Positions 3,830-6,084 of a stretch of DNA of 6,084 bases are shown here, in pieces; positions within the stretch are counted from its first letter, which is position 1, and every line of letters begins with the position of its first letter. The position numbers and the translations under genes are program-made. The DNA lies in the NCBI GenBank assembly GCA_020056155.1, contig JAGVII010000715.1, positions 1 to 6,084 on the forward strand, given 5' to 3'. Below the pieces are notes generated by a model that searched no databases, was not told the DNA's origin, and worked only from the letters and a program-made list of their open reading frames with translations. Source of the stretch: Afipia sp. Lineage in GTDB: Bacteria > Pseudomonadota > Alphaproteobacteria > Rhizobiales > Xanthobacteraceae.

Positions 3830-6084
3830 TCAGGCGTGGAGGATGAAATCGCTGGCATTCAGCGTGGCGACACCCTTGAGGAGCAAGGTATCCGTGGTGC
3901 CGTTGAGATGGAGCAGCGTGTCGCTCGCGACAGGGTGTGTGGCGTCTGCAAGCAACTCCGTGAGGGCTGTTGCATCGATGGATGTGTAAGCCTGCAGATC
4001 GATCAGGTCGCTTCCAGCCGTGAAGTCAATAATGTTGTCGTGATTGGAGCCCGGCGCGAATACGAACGTGTCTGGCGATTCCGTCGCAAAAAGTATGTCC
4101 TTCTCCGCGGTGCTTACCAGCGTCGCGCCGTTCTGGCCCGTCTGATTGAAAATGAAATTCAGGGTATCGCTGAGTTGGTGGTTGTCGGTAATCGTGACCG
4201 TGAGCCTGTCAGTTTCCGGTGCGGTCGTCGGATCATACTTGATTCCGTCCGTCAGAAGTCCGTTGACGGCGCTGAGCGTCATCGGTCCCGTCGGTAGCGG
4301 ATCGCCGTTAGCCGCGCTCACGCTGCTGCCCGACAGAGCGCTGGCTGTTACAGTAAACATATCGCCCGCATCGGGGTCCGACACCGATAGCCCGACAACT
4401 GTTGTCGGATCGGTTGGTCCACCTGCTCCCGATACCTGAAAGCTGTCAGATGAGATAGCCGGCGCATCATTGACATCGGTGACGGTCAACGACGCCGTCT
4501 GACTGTCTTGCGAGAACGCCGCCCAATGCTCGGCCAATGCGGTGTTGGCCGTCTGTCCATGCGTGCCCGAGGTCTGATCCCACGCGACATAGGTCAACGT
4601 TTCGGTGCCGCCATTCTCTCCGTTCGGAACAAAACGCACCTTGTCGTCGCTCGCGAGAAGCAATCCGGAGTTTGATGAGTAAGTTCCGAACGTCGTCCAG
4701 TTCAATCCGTCGTTGATCGAATACTCCCAGTGTCCATTCTGGCTCGTATAGCCGGTGATCGCCACACCCTTCAGCGCACCATCGTCGGCATCGGAGATTC
4801 CGGTAGCGAACGAGCCGACCGACTGACCGGCGTTTGTTGTTTGATCTTCCGTGATCGTCGTCAGGTTTGTGCCCGCAGCAAGCTCGGGCCTATCATTCAG
4901 ACCGGTGATAGTGATGGTCTCGGTCTGCGCGACGGTAGCGCCGTGAACATCCGTTACGTCGTAACGAACCTCGATGGTCTCGGTTTCACCGGCCGGAAGA
5001 TGATGAATACCTGCCGCATCGATATTGATCGTGTGCGCGTCGGGGAAAGTAATCCCAACCGGGGTCGTCGTGGTTTCGGGGGCGCCGTCGATGGAATAGC
5101 GGATATTGGTAACAGTCAGCGTCGCGGTTTCACCGGTATCGGCATCTGTCGCCCCCTGAAGCAGGTCCCTTACGACCGGCGCGTCGCCCTCTGTCGTGTT
5201 CAGGGTAAGTGCGGCAGCCACGATGGGCGCATCGTTTGCGCCGGTGACGTTCACCGTGAACGTCGCGATGCCGCTCGCGCCGTGGATGTCGGTCGTCCGC
5301 ACCGTGAAGGTGTCCGTGTAACTGTCGGCATCCAGTGCGTTGATTGCAGCCGCGTCCGGAACATAGTTGTAGGTTCCGTCGCTGTTGACCGTCAGCGACC
5401 CATACTGGCCGACGACCGCGGAATTTCCATAGGTGCTCGTTGTGGAATCGTATGCCGTATACGTGAGCGAAGCCGTCTCTCCGCTATCGGGGTCGGACCC
5501 GACGAGCGAACCCGTCTGGGTCGCGAAGGTGTCCGCCGCAGCGGTGTCGACAAGGGTGGTCGGCATTGTAGTCGCGGCAACTGTCGGCGCATCGTTGGTG
5601 CCGGTGATCTTCACGACCACGGTCTCGTCGCCCGTCGCGTGCGTCGAATCGCTGTCCGTCGCACGAATGGTATAGGTAAGAACGAGCGTCTCACCCGCTG
5701 CAAGGAAGTCGAACGCCTGCTGGCCGGAATCGAAAGTCCAGTGGATCGTTCCGGTCGTATCAGCGTTTCCGATGATGTTGCCGGTATCGACCGAAAGCAT
5801 CGTTTTGAGCGTTGCGCTATCGAGCCCCTGGGGCAGATACGTGGACCCGGTTCCGCCGATTGCAACGTCGAAGACAGACGCTGTAACCGTGTTGGTCACA
5901 TCGACATCCGTTACCCCAAGAGTGCCGGACGTGGTGAGACCGCCATTGGCCTCCGTGAAGTCGTGAATATTGGTACCCTGGGTACCTGACATATCCGCCG
6001 CGATCACCGGCGCGTCGTTGGTGCCCGTGATGGTGACGTCGAAGGTTGCAGGCGTGGTGCCGCCGTCGCCATCGCTGACGGCGA
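3830..6084 (-). CDS. VCBS/cadherin-like repeat protein with type I secretion signal (C-terminal 750 residues; N-terminus beyond window)
   Basis: The frame is open to the window edge, so the real start is outside; an in-frame GTG at 6007 is only the internal Val of an NDAPVIA linker. The visible 750 residues are extracellular-type: no cysteine, very few lysines, rich in Asp, Thr, Gly, Ala and Ser. They hold a partial module, five modules of about 105-142 residues separated by NDAP/NDRP linkers, and a C-terminal secretion domain. Acidic D-x-D-type motifs at the start of modules (SDPDSGETA, TDADTGETA, SDADDG, SDPDAGD) suggest calcium binding, as in cadherin-like folds. The C-terminal NIIDFTAGSDLIDL and the SDFIL-type end resemble type I secretion target domains. 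No GGxGxD RTX nonapeptide array is visible in this part. The role is most likely a large adhesin or biofilm matrix protein; a repeat-bearing enzyme cannot be excluded without the N-terminus. GC in sampled lines is about 50-55%, lower than in the downstream transporter gene. Confidence 0.93.
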   Translation of the reverse strand, partial: AVSDGDGGTTPATFDVTITGTNDAPVIAADMSGTQGTNIHDFTEANGGLTTSGTLGVTDVDVTNTVTASVFDVAIGGTGSTYLPQGLDSATLKTMLSVDTGNIIGNADTTGTIHWTFDSGQQAFDFLAAGETLVLTYTIRATDSDSTHATGDETVVVKITGTNDAPTVAATTMPTTLVDTAAADTFATQTGSLVGSDPDSGETASLTYTAYDSTTSTYGNSAVVGQYGSLTVNSDGTYNYVPDAAAINALDADSYTDTFTVRTTDIHGASGIATFTVNVTGANDAPIVAAALTLNTTEGDAPVVRDLLQGATDADTGETATLTVTNIRYSIDGAPETTTTPVGITFPDAHTINIDAAGIHHLPAGETETIEVRYDVTDVHGATVAQTETITITGLNDRPELAAGTNLTTITEDQTTNAGQSVGSFATGISDADDGALKGVAITGYTSQNGHWEYSINDGLNWTTFGTYSSNSGLLLASDDKVRFVPNGENGGTETLTYVAWDQTSGTHGQTANTALAEHWAAFSQDSQTASLTVTDVNDAPAISSDSFQVSGAGGPTDPTTVVGLSVSDPDAGDMFTVTASALSGSSVSAANGDPLPTGPMTLSAVNGLLTDGIKYDPTTAPETDRLTVTITDNHQLSDTLNFIFNQTGQNGATLVSTAEKDILFATESPDTFVFAPGSNHDNIIDFTAGSDLIDLQAYTSIDATALTELLADATHPVASDTLLHLNGTTDTLLLKGVATLNASDFILHA
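3833..4111 (-). other. C-terminal type I secretion target domain of the VCBS protein
   Basis: These last 93 residues carry the uncleaved signal expected for ABC-type I export. DTFVFAPGSNHDNIIDFTAG, SDLIDLQAY, a helix-like TALTELLADA and the hydrophobic end LNASDFILHA follow the arrangement of type I secretion C-terminal target domains. The DTFVF...DNIIDF part resembles a final half-RTX repeat. The transporter and fusion protein are encoded directly downstream. Confidence 0.8.
4145..4459 (-). repeat. Cadherin-like module 5 (about 105 residues)
   Basis: This last module precedes the secretion domain. It contains GLSVSDPDAGDMFTVTASAL and a late strand segment DRLTVTITDNHQLSDTLNFIF, but no closing NDAP linker. 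The lower-coordinate boundary is approximate. The SDPDAGD motif and alternating hydrophobic strands support a calcium-type beta-sandwich. Confidence 0.55.
4460..4885 (-). repeat. Module 4 with Asp-box-like motif (142 residues)
   Basis: The module holds ISDADDGALKGVAITGY, then HWEYSINDGLNWTTF, a RFVPNGENGGTETLTYVAWDQTSG segment and the closing TASLTVTDVNDAP. It is richer in Trp than the other modules. The same GVAIT...W-Y-S...W...RFVP...AWDQTSG order is familiar from large VCBS/cadherin-like secreted proteins. The SINDGLNW stretch (4697-4720) resembles an Asp box. Confidence 0.65.
4886..5224 (-). repeat. Cadherin-like module 3 (113 residues)
   Basis: The module carries ATDADTGETATLTV near its start and ends in TVAQTETITITGLNDRP. 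The middle (SIDGAPETTTTPVGITFPD) does not follow the VCBS consensus, and the linker has Arg instead of Ala (NDRP). It is a related beta-sandwich type by linker and Asp motifs. Confidence 0.65.
5225..5584 (-). repeat. VCBS module 2 (120 residues)
   Basis: This is the module closest to the VCBS consensus: GSDPDSGETASLTY, then YGSLTVNSDGTYNYVPD, AAINALDADSYTDTFTVRTTD and ATFTVNVTGANDAP. It supports naming the family. Confidence 0.85.
5585..6007 (-). repeat. VCBS module 1 (141 residues)
   Basis: The module runs from VIAADM to the next NDAP. It has the classical VCBS opening, here DFTEANGGLTTSGTLGVTDVD, and ends in DETVVVKITGTNDAP. The closing part of the preceding module (FDVTITGTNDAP) occupies 6008-6043. 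It is the classical VCBS type with a longer middle. Confidence 0.8.
5972..5986. repeat. 15-base inverted repeat within the VCBS gene
   Basis: GGTACCC-T-GGGTACC has perfect 7-base arms around one central base, inside the coding region (encoding part of GTQGT). It is probably a by-product of two GGTACC codon pairs; a regulatory role is unsupported. Confidence 0.4.

Noticed and set aside
3731..4297. Plus-strand open frame (188 codons) starting in the intergenic gap
   Set aside because: Most of it is antisense to the secretion domain of the VCBS protein, there is no good ribosome binding site, and the Arg-rich composition looks non-coding.
5972..5986. Perfect 7-base-arm palindrome as a regulatory site
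   Set aside because: It lies deep in coding sequence and is explained by two similar Gly-Thr codon pairs; kept only as a low-confidence repeat.
4730..5989. Long plus-strand open frame (419 codons) opposite the VCBS gene
   Set aside because: The translation mirrors the repeated complement of the VCBS modules and has no domain of its own; the minus-strand frame has clear VCBS linkers and a secretion domain.
6005..6007. GTG as the start of the VCBS-protein gene
   Set aside because: The codons before it continue the module (FDVTITGTNDAP) without a stop to the window edge, so the gene starts outside the window.
4460..6028. CRISPR-like or tandem DNA repeat array
   Set aside because: The recurring GGCGC[A/G]TC[G/A]TT-type stretches are the codons for NDAP linkers at unequal spacing inside one open frame; they are protein module joints, not a DNA array.

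Overview
All recognised genes in this window lie on the minus strand, so the biological order runs from high to low coordinates: (1) the C-terminal part of a large VCBS/cadherin-like repeat protein ending in a type I secretion signal (6084 to 3830, N-terminus beyond the window); (2) a 145-bp palindrome-rich intergenic gap (3829 to 3685); (3) a type I secretion ABC transporter (3684 to 1921); (4) a HlyD/PrtE-type membrane fusion protein overlapping it by 4 bases (1924 to 527); (5) the N-terminal 169 residues of a CHASE2-domain signalling protein (508 to beyond position 1). No stretch longer than 300 bases lacks a gene. I see no tRNA, rRNA, CRISPR array, insertion sequence or integrase.

The organism is probably an alphaproteobacterium, plausibly of the Bradyrhizobium/Rhodopseudomonas/Nitrobacter group. 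This is inferred from the high GC of the transporter genes (about 70-75% in lines I counted), the PrtD/PrtE-like rhizobial style of the secretion pair, and the CHASE2 type. No taxonomic marker is present, so this is an inference only.

The genes make a coherent functional unit. The substrate is a long, cysteine-free, Asp/Thr/Gly-rich, low-Lys surface or extracellular protein. It is built from non-identical modules joined by NDAP-type linkers and ends in a secretion domain of the D-x-I-x-DF...G-S-D-x-I-D-L type. The ABC protein and the membrane fusion protein would supply the inner-membrane and periplasmic parts of its export channel. The outer-membrane TolC-like component is not in the window. 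The CHASE2 protein, 18 bases after the fusion protein and in the same reading frame, suggests that secretion or surface attachment is tied to sensing and second-messenger or phospho-signalling. Its output domain is cut off.

The parts most worth a second look are the dense palindromes and stem-loop between substrate and transporter genes, the tight coupling of transporter and fusion protein with the ribosome binding site embedded in the transporter's Gly/Pro tail, the in-frame single-stop junction between fusion protein and CHASE2 gene, and the mosaic repeat architecture and lower GC of the substrate gene.
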